Below, piece by piece: positions 1 through 7,820 of a stretch of DNA of 64,000 nt. The translations under genes and the position numbers were made by a program. The stretch spans positions 75,631 through 139,630 of the forward strand of contig NZ_LN852693.1 in the NCBI RefSeq assembly GCF_001244545.1. The letters are read 5' to 3'. The notes beneath the pieces are model-generated. The model saw only the letters and a program-made list of their open reading frames with translations. It was not told the origin of the DNA and did not search any database. Each line of letters begins with the position of its first letter. Position 1 is the stretch's first letter. This DNA is from Candidatus Stoquefichus sp. SB1. Lineage in GTDB: Bacteria > Bacillota_I > Bacilli_A > Erysipelotrichales > Coprobacillaceae.

Positions 1-285
1 TATTCACGTATTGGTGGCGATGAGTTTTTATTATTTATCCCTGATGTTCAAGACAAAAAAGAAATTCTCACAAGAATAGAGCGTTTAACTTTGATTGAAC
101 CCGATCAACAAAATTATTTGATAAAAAGTATCCCTAGAGTGACAATTTCTATTGGTGTCGTATGTCAAAAGGGAAATCGTTACAATTGTGATGTACTTTA
201 TTATTTGGCTGATAAGGCATTATATGGAACCAAAAAAGATTGTAAAGGAACAATGCGTATATATAATGAAAAAGAAATGGGATGA
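1..285 (+). CDS. Diguanylate cyclase GGDEF domain, C-terminal fragment (partial)
   Basis: The reading frame is open from the first base, so the gene starts outside the window. The visible 94 residues begin YSRIGGDEFLLF, with an intact GGDEF active-site motif, and end with the family's typical tail (ADKALYGTKK, about residues 73-82). GGDEF domains make cyclic di-GMP from two GTP. The motif is intact here, so activity is plausible, but the sensory N-terminus is not visible. The gene converges on the flippase gene, and its stop codon lies in the loop of a shared terminator hairpin. Whether a c-di-GMP-binding RxxD inhibitory site precedes the motif cannot be seen. Confidence 0.9.
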   Translation, partial: YSRIGGDEFLLFIPDVQDKKEILTRIERLTLIEPDQQNYLIKSIPRVTISIGVVCQKGNRYNCDVLYYLADKALYGTKKDCKGTMRIYNEKEMG

Positions 286-304
286 TTTATCGCATTTCTT
301 TTTC
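268..304. terminator. Bidirectional terminator between GGDEF gene and flippase gene
   Basis: A perfect 12-bp stem (268-279 with 293-304, GAAAAAGAAATG and its complement) gives a T-rich 3' end on either strand. The GGDEF stop (283-285) and the opposing flippase stop (287-289) both lie in the loop. Seen directly in the sequence; function inferred. Confidence 0.8.
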
Positions 305-1609
305 TATAGAACGTTTTGAATAGATTGCCATATATACATAAAAAGCAGAAAGAACAAGCGTCGTAAATAAGCCTATTAACATAACCATAGCAACACTTAA
401 AACATGATAGCGTGGTGTTAAGATAAGTAAACAGACAAATTCAATAATGACTTCTAATGTACTCATGACAAACATTTCTTTATTTTTATTGAGTGCTTGT
501 AAAGTGGCACTTAATGGTGTTTGAAGATAGAAGAGAGTAAAAGGAATAGCCATATATTTTAAATATTCATACCCATTTTTGGTATTATACATAAATAAGA
601 GACAAACATCTCCAAAGAAATAAAATAATAAAGTGAATGGAAGACTGATTAAAAAACAAACAACAATCCCATAAATAACATGTTTTCTTAAATCATGATA
701 TTTTCGATAAGCGATATCTTTGTTAAGAATTGGTAATAATAATCTTAAAACAACATTATTAAAGAAGGTTGGTGTGACCAGTAATGAAATGACATAACCA
801 CTGATAATTGCATATTGTAAATGAATATCTGTTTCATTCATTTGTAATCGTGTTAAGATGGTGACAAGGACAATTGGTTCAATAAAATTGTAACATGAAT
901 GAAGAATACGTGAACCTGTTAATGGTAAGGCAATATTCATCATATCTTTTAAGATAAAATGCTCTTGTAAATATTCGATTGGATGATAACTGACATTGAC
1001 CTTACGATGGAGATGTAAATATAAATACAGAATCGAAGTCAATTCTCCAATACTCATAGCAGCAATCGCAATTGAAACTAAATAAGTGATTGGTAAATAG
1101 GAAAATGAACGAATCATGATATAAGTAAATACAATGCGTGATACTTCTTCAAGCAGTTGAGCGACTGATAAAGTCCAAACATCTTCTTTTCCTAAATAAT
1201 AATTTTTAATGATACCACTGATTCCTACAAGCGGAATAAAAGGAATCATAGTTAATAAGGGGAGATAAGCTTGGTCTTGTTTTAAAAAATTAACGGCAAT
1301 GATTTTTGCAAAAAAGATAATACCGCAAATAATGATAAAACATGAGGTAAAACAAATCATAATAGCTGAAATGATAACTTTTTTATTGTTATATTTAGGA
1401 TTAGAAATCAATCGAAAGACAGCAGATGGAATGGAAAACTGAGCAAGCGTAATGCATAAAGAAAGTGTTGGTATAACTAAAATATATAATGCCATTCCTT
1501 GTTCATCAAGTAATCTTGCCAGCATCATTCTATTAAAAACAGAGAACACCTTGGTTATGAGGGTACTACCACTTAAGATGATAAATGAATTAATCAATTT
1601 TCTTTTCAT
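287..1609 (-). CDS. SpoVB/MurJ-like polysaccharide flippase (MATE-like superfamily)
   Basis: A 440-residue polytopic membrane protein opening MKRKLINSFIILSGSTLITKV, as in the SpoVB/polysaccharide transporter branch of the MOP flippase superfamily. Roughly a dozen hydrophobic segments span its length. Members move lipid-linked cell-wall or polysaccharide precursors across the cytoplasmic membrane. SpoVB of Bacillus, its likely relative, acts in spore cortex synthesis, but whether this organism sporulates is not shown here. It is divergent from a ComN-like gene, and in Bacillus spoVB is also next to comN (yrzD), which supports the assignment. The start at 1609 has AAAGGAAG about 6 bases upstream. 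Substrate unknown. Confidence 0.8.
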   Translation of the reverse strand: MKRKLINSFIILSGSTLITKVFSVFNRMMLARLLDEQGMALYILVIPTLSLCITLAQFSIPSAVFRLISNPKYNNKKVIISAIMICFTSCFIIICGIIFFAKIIAVNFLKQDQAYLPLLTMIPFIPLVGISGIIKNYYLGKEDVWTLSVAQLLEEVSRIVFTYIMIRSFSYLPITYLVSIAIAAMSIGELTSILYLYLHLHRKVNVSYHPIEYLQEHFILKDMMNIALPLTGSRILHSCYNFIEPIVLVTILTRLQMNETDIHLQYAIISGYVISLLVTPTFFNNVVLRLLLPILNKDIAYRKYHDLRKHVIYGIVVCFLISLPFTLLFYFFGDVCLLFMYNTKNGYEYLKYMAIPFTLFYLQTPLSATLQALNKNKEMFVMSTLEVIIEFVCLLILTPRYHVLSVAMVMLIGLFTTLVLSAFYVYMAIYSKRSIEKEMR

Positions 1610-1688
1610 AAAACACTTCCTTTATTGTCGAATTTCCTTTATAATAAATATGTTGAATACATGAGAAATATGTTAGGAAGTGCAATAA

Positions 1689-1976
1689 ATGGAAATCAAT
1701 CTCAAGAATAACTTACCATTAGATATTCTTTTTTTAATTCGAATAAAGGCTAATGAGTTTAAAACAGAAGGTGTACAGGATATTAATGCTCAAGATATTA
1801 AAGAGTATTTATATCAAATTAAATGGAAAAATACAGAAACTCTCTCAATGTGTGATGTCATTAATGATATTATGTCATTGCGTTTTTCTGAGGTTTTTGA
1901 TTATTTGAAATTAAAAGTGATTAAAGAAGCTTCATCTATGAAAATAGATGATTTTAGTGAATTGATTGCTAAATAA
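1689..1976 (+). CDS. comN: ComN-like post-transcriptional regulator
   Basis: A 95-residue protein without membrane segments or a signal peptide. The segment DIKEYLYQIKWKN (about residues 36-48) resembles the conserved E-V-YL--KKWK stretch of the ComN/YrzD family, whose Bacillus member (97 aa) controls translation of comE mRNA. Length fits. Position is the strongest support: it lies between spoVB and recJ-apt-rel as in Bacillus, although secDF and the other intervening genes are absent here. AGGAAG precedes the ATG by about 9 bases. Similarity is modest and the role is inferred from synteny plus a short motif. Confidence 0.6.
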   Translation: MEINLKNNLPLDILFLIRIKANEFKTEGVQDINAQDIKEYLYQIKWKNTETLSMCDVINDIMSLRFSEVFDYLKLKVIKEASSMKIDDFSELIAK

Positions 1977-1997
1977 CTGGATAACAGTTATTTTTCT
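1971..1997 (+). terminator. Terminator overlapping the comN-like stop codon
   Basis: A 9-bp stem (1971-1979 AAATAACTG with 1985-1993) is followed by a T-rich run. The TAA stop (1974-1976) is inside the left arm. recJ begins only about 20 bases downstream, so some readthrough into recJ is likely unless it has its own promoter. Confidence 0.7.
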
Positions 1998-2014
1998 TTT
2001 TTGAGGAGAACATT

Positions 2015-3637
2015 ATGGAATATAAAACAATTGAAGCAAAAAACTATCAAATGATTCAAGAACAATATCATGTGAATTCATTATTAGCAAAAATTATTGA
2101 TAGTCATGGCTATGATCAAGAAACCTTACAAACATTTTTAAATCCCCGTTTAATTTATCATGATTTTTCTTTGTTTGAAGAAGCAGATATGACTTTAGAA
2201 CGTATTCATGAAGCCATTGAAAATGAAGAGAAGATTTGTATCTATGGCGATTATGATTGTGATGGCATACTAGCAACAACAATTTTAGTACAGGCCTTTT
2301 TAGAATTAGGCATACAAGTAGGCTATCATATTCCTAATCGTTTTGATGATGGTTATGGTTTAAATGTTGAACGTGTTCAGCAGATGGCAAAGAGAGGTTA
2401 TACCTTAATTATTACGGTTGATAATGGTGTCAAAGCTTTTGATGCAGTAGAGTGTGCCAATGAATTAGGCATAGATGTTATTATTACAGATCATCATCAA
2501 TTTGATGCTGATTTGCCTGATGCCTGTACTTTTATTCATACTAAACTTTCTCCTTCTTATCCATTTAAAGAGATTTCAGGTGGATTTGTAGCATATAAAT
2601 TAGCCAGTGCATTGTTGAAAAGACAAGATAAATATTTGTATTGTCTAGCGGCGATTACAACTATTTCTGATATGATGCCATTATTAGATGAAAATCGTTC
2701 TTTGGTAAAAAAGGCTTTGACTTTTATGAAAGCAGAAAAATATACATCATTGGAATTATTGTTAGGTGATCAGCAAAGTTATAGCACAACAACAATTGGC
2801 TTTACAATTGCACCAAAAATCAATTCATTTGGACGATTACCAGAATTATGTAATCCCAATATTTTGGTGAAATATTTTTTAAAGGATGCAGCTTTAGAAC
2901 TGATGATGAAAGTGTCACAATTAGCTACTCAAATTAACAGTAAACGTCAGGCATTAACTAATGAACAGTATGCTATGGCTAGTCAAAATATGAATGAACA
3001 GTTCTTGTATTGGGCAAGTGAAGATGTTCATGAAGGATTAGTAGGATTAATTGCAGGTAAATATACAAGACAATATGAACGTCCAAGTTTTGTTATGCAT
3101 TATGATAAAAAAGCTGGAATTTATAAAGGAAGTGCAAGAAGTGTTGATGGTTTTTCACTGCATGAATTTTTTACGGCTCACAGTGAACAGTTCATTACTT
3201 ATGGCGGTCATTCTTTAGCAGGTGGTTTTAGTGTTGATGAGCAACATTATGAATCTGTTTATCATTGTATTGAAGAGAATTTAAAAGATGTTTCATTGCA
3301 TTCTTCAATGCCTGTTTTACTTATTGATGAAAATGATTTGAGTATTGAAAATATTGAATCTTTATCAATTTTAGAACCATTTGGTATGTGTAATGAAGAA
3401 CCTGTTTATTTGTTAAAAAATGCGCCTATTAATAAGCTTTATCAGTTAAGCGGAGGGAAACATCTTAAATTAGATATTCTTTTTGCTAATGTTAAATTAT
3501 CTGCTTTATATTTTCAACATGGTGAACTTTATCAGCAACTTTTGAATCAAAAGACAGTCAATTTAATTGGAACTTTAAGTATTAATGAATTTAGAAATCA
3601 AAAAAGTATTAATTTTATTATTAAAGATATGATATAG
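2015..3637 (+). CDS. recJ: Single-stranded-DNA-specific exonuclease RecJ
   Basis: RecJ degrades single-stranded DNA 5' to 3' in recombination and mismatch repair. The 540-residue product shows the DHH phosphoesterase motifs in order: GDYDCDG (78-84), DNG (136-138), TDHH (158-161), APKINSFGR in the middle of the protein, and the DHHA1-type ending with YGGHSLAGG at about 400-408. It is near the size of the E. coli enzyme (577) and lacks the long C-terminal extension of Bacillus RecJ (786). TTGAGGAGAA lies just upstream of the ATG. Downstream are apt and rel, the same order as in Bacillus. Confidence 0.95.
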   Translation: MEYKTIEAKNYQMIQEQYHVNSLLAKIIDSHGYDQETLQTFLNPRLIYHDFSLFEEADMTLERIHEAIENEEKICIYGDYDCDGILATTILVQAFLELGIQVGYHIPNRFDDGYGLNVERVQQMAKRGYTLIITVDNGVKAFDAVECANELGIDVIITDHHQFDADLPDACTFIHTKLSPSYPFKEISGGFVAYKLASALLKRQDKYLYCLAAITTISDMMPLLDENRSLVKKALTFMKAEKYTSLELLLGDQQSYSTTTIGFTIAPKINSFGRLPELCNPNILVKYFLKDAALELMMKVSQLATQINSKRQALTNEQYAMASQNMNEQFLYWASEDVHEGLVGLIAGKYTRQYERPSFVMHYDKKAGIYKGSARSVDGFSLHEFFTAHSEQFITYGGHSLAGGFSVDEQHYESVYHCIEENLKDVSLHSSMPVLLIDENDLSIENIESLSILEPFGMCNEEPVYLLKNAPINKLYQLSGGKHLKLDILFANVKLSALYFQHGELYQQLLNQKTVNLIGTLSINEFRNQKSINFIIKDMI

Positions 3638-3661
3638 AATCTTTATTATCTTATGAAAATT

Positions 3662-3670
3662 TGTTATAAT
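3662..3670 (+). promoter_or_regulatory. Extended -10 promoter for apt
   Basis: TGTTATAAT is a perfect -10 hexamer with a TGn extension; no convincing -35 is seen. It lies 26 bases before the apt start. Confidence 0.6.
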
Positions 3671-3696
3671 ATAAAAACAAGGAGGGCTTTTTAGCT

Positions 3697-4209
3697 ATGG
3701 ATTTAAAGAAATATATTGCCGATATTCCTGACTTTCCTGAACCAGGTGTATTGTTTCGAGATGTGACCCCTTTATTAGCTGATGCAACAGCTTATAAAGA
3801 ATCTATTCGTTTACTTGTGGATTTTGCTAAAGATAAAAATATTGATGTTATTGCTGGGCCAGAAGCTCGAGGTTTCTTGTTTGGTTGTCCAGCTGCAGTT
3901 GAATTGAATTGTGGTTTTGTACCAGTTAGAAAACCGGGGAAACTTCCTCGTGAAGTTGTTTCAAAATCATATGAGTTAGAATATGGAACTAATGAAATTC
4001 AAATGCATAGTGATAGTATTAAACCTGGGCAAAATGTCTTGATTGTTGATGATTTATTAGCAACAGGTGGGACAGTTGAGGCAGCTGTCTCTCTAATTGA
4101 ACAAATGGGTGGAAATGTCGTAGGAATTGCTTTCTTAATTGAGCTAGAAGCTTTAAAGGGAAGAGACCTTTTAAAGGGATATGATGTTTACTCTGTCTTA
4201 AAGTATTAA
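3697..4209 (+). CDS. apt: Adenine phosphoribosyltransferase
   Basis: Converts adenine and PRPP to AMP and pyrophosphate (purine salvage, cytoplasmic). The 170-residue protein has the family N-terminus ([16 protein letters not shown], 10-25), the AGPEARGF flexible region (53-60) and the PRPP-binding loop [13 protein letters not shown] (114-126). Length is typical. AAGGAGGG lies upstream of the ATG. The gene has its own extended -10 promoter and ends in a hairpin that starts at its stop codon. Position between recJ and rel is conserved in Firmicutes. Confidence 0.97.
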   Translation: MDLKKYIADIPDFPEPGVLFRDVTPLLADATAYKESIRLLVDFAKDKNIDVIAGPEARGFLFGCPAAVELNCGFVPVRKPGKLPREVVSKSYELEYGTNEIQMHSDSIKPGQNVLIVDDLLATGGTVEAAVSLIEQMGGNVVGIAFLIELEALKGRDLLKGYDVYSVLKY

Positions 4210-4230
4210 AAGAGACATTGTCTCTTTTTT
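4209..4230 (+). terminator. Terminator after apt
   Basis: A perfect 8-bp stem AAAGAGAC / GTCTCTTT (4209-4216 with 4220-4227), a 3-base loop, then three more T. The first base of the stem is the last base of the apt stop codon. A TTG in the loop opens the rel frame upstream of its real start. Confidence 0.75.
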
Positions 4231-4256
4231 GTCATTATTGTAAAGGAGGAAGAAAT

Positions 4257-6473
4257 ATGGAATATAAAGGAGCGCATGATCAGGTTACGTTTGATGATGT
4301 TTTAGAAAGCTGTTCAACATATATTACTCATCAGGAGAGTATTGAACTTATCAAACGTGCATATGATTTTATTATGGTTATGCATGCTGGACAAAAACGT
4401 AAAAGTGGAGAACCTTATACGAATCATCTGATATGGGTGGCCTATATTTTGACAACTTTACAAACTGGACCAACGACAATTGCAGCTGGATTGTTGCATG
4501 ATGTCATGGAAGATTGTGATGTGACACATGATGAAATGGTTGAACGTTTTGGCGAAGAGATTACAACCTTGGTTGAAGGTGTAACAAAAATTAATAAAAT
4601 GCCATTCAAAGATGAAGCTGATGTTTATGCAGAAAATCATCGAAAAATATATATTGCAATGGCTAAAGATATCCGTGTTATTTTAATCAAATTGGCGGAT
4701 CGTTTGCATAATATGCGTACATTACAATATATGCGTCCTGACAAACAACAACGTATTGCAAGAGAAACTTTAGAAGTTTATGCTCCTATTGCTCATCGTC
4801 TAGGGATTAATGATATTCGTATTGAATTAGAAGATCTTTGTTTGAATTATTTAGATCCTAAAGCTTATCAGGAAATTTCAGAATTGCTTGAACAAAAACG
4901 TAGTGAACGTAAAGATTCTGTTGATAAGATGATGAATTCTGTTAAAGAACTTTTAGATCGTCATCATATTGAGTATCGTATCAAAGGACGGGCAAAACAT
5001 ATATATAGTATTTATAAAAAAATGGTTATTAAGCATAAACGTTTTGATGAACTTTACGATTTGAATGCTTTGCGTATTATCTTAAAAGATAAAATGAAAT
5101 GTTATGAAGTCTTAGGAATTATTCATGATCATTATCGTCCTTTACCAGGGCGTTTTAAAGATTATATTGCAATGCCAAAACCTAATATGTACCAATCACT
5201 TCATACAGCAGTGATTGGTGAAAATGGGCATATTTTTGAAATCCAGATTCGAACTGAAGAAATGGATGAATTGGCTGAACGAGGAGTTGCATCACATTGG
5301 CGTTACAAAGAAGGACGCGATTATTCATCTAAACAAGAACAAAAAGACATTGTCGATAAACTTCAATGGCTGGGAGATTTTATTACTTTAAGTGATGAGA
5401 TTAAAGATGGCGATGCGAAGGAATATTATGATTCATTAAGACGTGATATTTTTGAAGCCAATGTTTATGTTATGACACCACAGGGAAAAATTGTAGAACT
5501 TCCTAATGGTGCGACACCAATTGATTTTGCTTATCGTATCCATACAGAAGTTGGACATCATGCAGTAGGAGCAATTGTTAATAATGTAATGGTTCCTATC
5601 AATACAAAGTTAAAAACAGGTGATGTATGTGAAATTAAAACCAATAAGAATTCAGGCCCAAGCGAAGATTGGCTGAAATTTGTTCAGACAGCTGGTGCTC
5701 GAAATAAAATCCGTCAGTATATTTCTAAAAAAGATGCTGAGACACAAAAAGAGTTTATTGAAGAAGGTAAAAAACTACTAAAAGAAGAAATTCGTAAACG
5801 TGAATTAGATGAAAAGAAATATCTGGATCCAGAAACTTATAAATCTTATTTCGGTTCATTTGGAGCCAATAATTTTGATGATTTAATGTTAGTGATTGGG
5901 AAAAAGCAAGCCACTGCGGCAACCCTTATTGATAAAATTTTACCGAATCATACAGGATTCTTTGATAATTTATCAAAGATGCTTAAAAAGAATAATAATG
6001 CGATTAAAAATCAAAAGAGAACAAATGGCAGTCTCGGTATTAGTGTCAATGGTGTAGATGGTTTAAAAGTTCAACTTTCAAAATGCTGTAATCCAATTCC
6101 TGGTGATCCTATTGTTGGTTATGTGTCTAAAGGACAAGGGATTAAAGTGCATAGAGCAGATTGTCCTAACTTGAATGGTGCTGAAAAAGGAAGACTTATT
6201 GATGTTTATTGGGACTATACCAATATTACTGAAAAACGCTTTGAGGTGGATATTGAAATTAGTGGACTTGATCGTCCTAATTTATTGAATGATATTATAA
6301 CTGTATTAGGACAAGTCAAAGTAAATATTTTAAATATCAATGCTGGCATTAAGGATATGGAAGCACAAATTAAGTTGACTTTATCAGTTGAAAATGCTGA
6401 ATTATTACAATTGACAATTGATAACCTTAATAAAATACAAGGAATCTATGAAATCAAAAGAGTTATTCATTAA
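4257..6473 (+). CDS. rel: Bifunctional (p)ppGpp synthetase/hydrolase Rel
   Basis: The long RelA/SpoT homologue that makes and degrades the stringent-response alarmone. Domains in the 738-residue product: HD hydrolase (HAGQKRKSG at 43-51, HDVMED at 81-86), synthetase with the RFKD form of the RxKD motif in GRFKDYIAMPKPN, TGS starting at VYVMTPQGKIVELP, and a C-terminal ACT domain (about 660-738). RxKD plus an intact HD site is the signature of bifunctional Gram-positive Rel. I chose ATG 4257 because AAAGGAGGAAGAAAT precedes it; the frame also extends upstream to a TTG inside the apt terminator loop, which I rejected. Confidence 0.96.
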   Translation: MEYKGAHDQVTFDDVLESCSTYITHQESIELIKRAYDFIMVMHAGQKRKSGEPYTNHLIWVAYILTTLQTGPTTIAAGLLHDVMEDCDVTHDEMVERFGEEITTLVEGVTKINKMPFKDEADVYAENHRKIYIAMAKDIRVILIKLADRLHNMRTLQYMRPDKQQRIARETLEVYAPIAHRLGINDIRIELEDLCLNYLDPKAYQEISELLEQKRSERKDSVDKMMNSVKELLDRHHIEYRIKGRAKHIYSIYKKMVIKHKRFDELYDLNALRIILKDKMKCYEVLGIIHDHYRPLPGRFKDYIAMPKPNMYQSLHTAVIGENGHIFEIQIRTEEMDELAERGVASHWRYKEGRDYSSKQEQKDIVDKLQWLGDFITLSDEIKDGDAKEYYDSLRRDIFEANVYVMTPQGKIVELPNGATPIDFAYRIHTEVGHHAVGAIVNNVMVPINTKLKTGDVCEIKTNKNSGPSEDWLKFVQTAGARNKIRQYISKKDAETQKEFIEEGKKLLKEEIRKRELDEKKYLDPETYKSYFGSFGANNFDDLMLVIGKKQATAATLIDKILPNHTGFFDNLSKMLKKNNNAIKNQKRTNGSLGISVNGVDGLKVQLSKCCNPIPGDPIVGYVSKGQGIKVHRADCPNLNGAEKGRLIDVYWDYTNITEKRFEVDIEISGLDRPNLLNDIITVLGQVKVNILNINAGIKDMEAQIKLTLSVENAELLQLTIDNLNKIQGIYEIKRVIH

Positions 6474-6481
6474 TTGTTTAA

Positions 6482-6518
6482 AATAATCATCTATAGGAAA
6501 ACTATAGATGATTATTTT
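6482..6518 (+). terminator. Terminator after rel
   Basis: A perfect 15-bp stem (6482-6496 with 6502-6516) with loop GAAAA, followed by TT. It separates rel from ndk. Confidence 0.85.
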
Positions 6519-6524
6519 GTATAT

Positions 6525-6556
6525 TTGACATCTTTTGAAAGCATTTATGATAAAAT
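6525..6556 (+). promoter_or_regulatory. Probable ndk promoter
   Basis: A consensus -35 TTGACA (6525-6530) is followed by an AT-rich -10 region, either TATGAT at 6546 (15-bp spacer) or TGATAA at 6548 (17-bp spacer). It lies between the rel terminator and the ndk ribosome binding site. Confidence 0.55.
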
Positions 6557-6586
6557 AATAGATATCCAAAGAAAAGAGGAAGAACA

Positions 6587-7072
6587 ATGAAACAATATAC
6601 GTATATGATGTTAAAACCAGATGCTTTTCAGGGCAATCAGCCAGATGCAATTTTAAAGATGATGGAAGACCATGGATTATGTGTTGAGTCGTCTCAGGTT
6701 GTTGAAGTCAATATGGATGTAATGAAGGTGTTATTAGAACATTATCATCAAGTGATTGATGATAAAGGTGCGGTCTTTAATTTCCCGGCTCGGTTATTTC
6801 ATACATTTTATTTTGATGGACCACATTGGATTATGCCAATGAAAGTGAGTTATACAGGAAGCGAAGATATTATTGCTTATTCTAGAAAATTGGTTGGAAA
6901 AACCAATCCAATTGAAGCAGCACCAGGAACCATACGTGGAACATTTAGTCATGATAATTATGATTTAGCCGATCAGGAAAATAGGCTTGTTAACAATGTT
7001 ATTCATGCTTCTGACTCAATCGAATCAGCTAAGCGAGAATTAGAGATTTGGAAAATGTATTTAGAAAAATAA
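6587..7072 (+). CDS. ndk: Nucleoside diphosphate kinase, divergent
   Basis: Transfers the gamma phosphate between nucleoside triphosphates and diphosphates through a phosphohistidine. The 161-residue protein keeps MLKPDA (8-13), GKTNPIEAAPGTIRG (about 103-117) and the active-site stretch NNVIHASDS (about 135-143, catalytic His), then ESA-REL-IW as in the family. It is longer than the usual 140-150: there is extra sequence in the Kpn-loop region (IDDKGAVFNFPARLFHTFYF) and between GTIRG and the catalytic His. AAGAGGAAGAAC lies just before the ATG. All key residues are present, so activity is likely. It is the last intact chromosomal gene before the decayed island. Confidence 0.88.
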   Translation: MKQYTYMMLKPDAFQGNQPDAILKMMEDHGLCVESSQVVEVNMDVMKVLLEHYHQVIDDKGAVFNFPARLFHTFYFDGPHWIMPMKVSYTGSEDIIAYSRKLVGKTNPIEAAPGTIRGTFSHDNYDLADQENRLVNNVIHASDSIESAKRELEIWKMYLEK

Positions 7073-7119
7073 ATTTTCAAAATATGAAAGTGTAAGGGCT
7101 TCCATTTTAAGAAGGATTG

Positions 7120-7128
7120 TGCTATTAT
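7120..7128 (+). promoter_or_regulatory. Extended -10 promoter for the 38-residue ORF
   Basis: TGCTATTAT (TGn plus a 5/6 -10 hexamer) lies about 43 bases before the small ORF. No clear -35. Confidence 0.4.
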
Positions 7129-7170
7129 ATAGATGTAGAAAAGGAAAGGACATGAAAGGAGGTCTTAGAG

Positions 7171-7287
7171 ATGTTAAATGATATGAAAATAAAAACTTTA
7201 TATTTAGGACCTGTATTCATGGTTAATCTTAATCTTCCAAAAGATTATCGATTAATAAGAGATTTGCTACCCCCTAACATACGTTAG
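7171..7287 (+). CDS. Small ORF, 38 residues, with a strong ribosome binding site
   Basis: Starts MLNDMKIKTLYLGPVFMVNL and ends LLPPNIR. GAAAGGAGG lies 8 bases before the ATG, among the best sites in the window, and an extended -10 lies upstream. I do not recognise the product. Two small hairpins sit at its end: CCTAAC/GTTAGG (7273-7278 with 7283-7288, loop ATAC) and GGCCT/AGGCC (7287-7291 with 7302-7306); they share two bases, so they cannot form together. It may be a real small protein, a leader peptide, or the 5' end of a gene whose remainder has decayed; in-frame stops follow quickly and no intact gene lies downstream. Confidence 0.4.
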   Translation: MLNDMKIKTLYLGPVFMVNLNLPKDYRLIRDLLPPNIR

Positions 7288-7539
7288 GCCTGAATTTAAA
7301 AAGGCCGTAAATATAAAAAAGTTCATGATATAGTAAAGAAAGATCATGATGGGTGAATGAGAAAGTTCATATTAATGTAAAAGTATTTGTTTGTTGGATT
7401 TGAATATTTGGTATTATAAATGAAATCGAAAGTATAAAATAGTTTTTAATTATTATTGTATCCATGATGAAATTGTAAGAATAAATGTCGCATATACCAA
7501 TAAGTAAGTTGCTAATATGAATGAGTAAAAAAAGACATG
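7288..7539. other. Intergenic stretch without a supported gene
   Basis: All three forward frames carry frequent stops and no ribosome binding site stands out. A minus-strand frame at 7367-7549 lacks a recognisable product and lies in sequence that looks decayed. Beyond the two small hairpins noted near 7273-7306 I see no structure. Confidence 0.4.
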
Positions 7540-7740
7540 ATGAAATCACTTTATGGAAAAGATGGAAACATCCTTCATGAGATTATCATTGAGTTGAAAC
7601 GAATTAACAAGTGTTTCTAGGATATGTAGGAAATGGAAAATAGAAAAGATAGTCAAAAAGAAATGAGCTTGTTAAAAGAGTGATATGAAAATGGTAAGCA
7701 AATAAATAATGAATATTATTTATGAGATTTATATAAATAA
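7540..7740 (+). pseudogene. Decayed coding remnant upstream of the insertion sequence
   Basis: One frame reads as plausible protein for about 66 codons, opening MKSLYGKDGNILHEIIIELK, but has in-frame stops at 7618, 7627, 7681, 7723 and 7738. The residues between the stops keep a charged, helix-like composition (for example KDSQKEMSLLKE), unlike random AT-rich sequence. No family recognised. I infer a gene that accumulated stop codons; chance is the alternative. Confidence 0.35.
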
Positions 7741-7774
7741 GTCACATAGAAGATAATATTTCTTCTTTATATAG

Positions 7775-7786
7775 GATAGGAGTCGA
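7775..7786. other. Left half of a hairpin split by the insertion sequence
   Basis: GATAGGA (7775-7781) pairs perfectly with TCCTATC (9404-9410) across the insertion sequence. With the element and one copy of its target duplication removed, the pair forms a 7-bp stem with a 10-base loop followed by TTTTCTT, as in a terminator. The element therefore landed in the loop. Confidence 0.55.
7779..7786 (+). repeat. Target site duplication, left copy
   Basis: GGAGTCGA, identical to 9391-9398. Eight bases is the duplication length known for ISL3-family elements. Confidence 0.9.
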
Positions 7787-7813
7787 GGCTCTGTGTCAAG
7801 AGTGGAGGATAAA
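7787..7813 (+). repeat. Left terminal inverted repeat of the ISL3 element
   Basis: Begins GGCTCTGTGTCAAGAG then TGGAGGAT. Matches the reverse complement of the right end at GGCTCT and at TGGAGGAT, with a diverged middle. Confidence 0.8.
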
Positions 7814-7820
7814 GGAATAA

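Noticed and set aside
1452-1664. 70-residue plus-strand frame
   Set aside because: Antisense to the start of the flippase gene and without a ribosome binding site.
4218-4256. Upstream TTG start that would lengthen Rel by 13 residues
   Set aside because: The TTG lies in the loop of the apt terminator, while ATG 4257 has a strong AAAGGAGG site.
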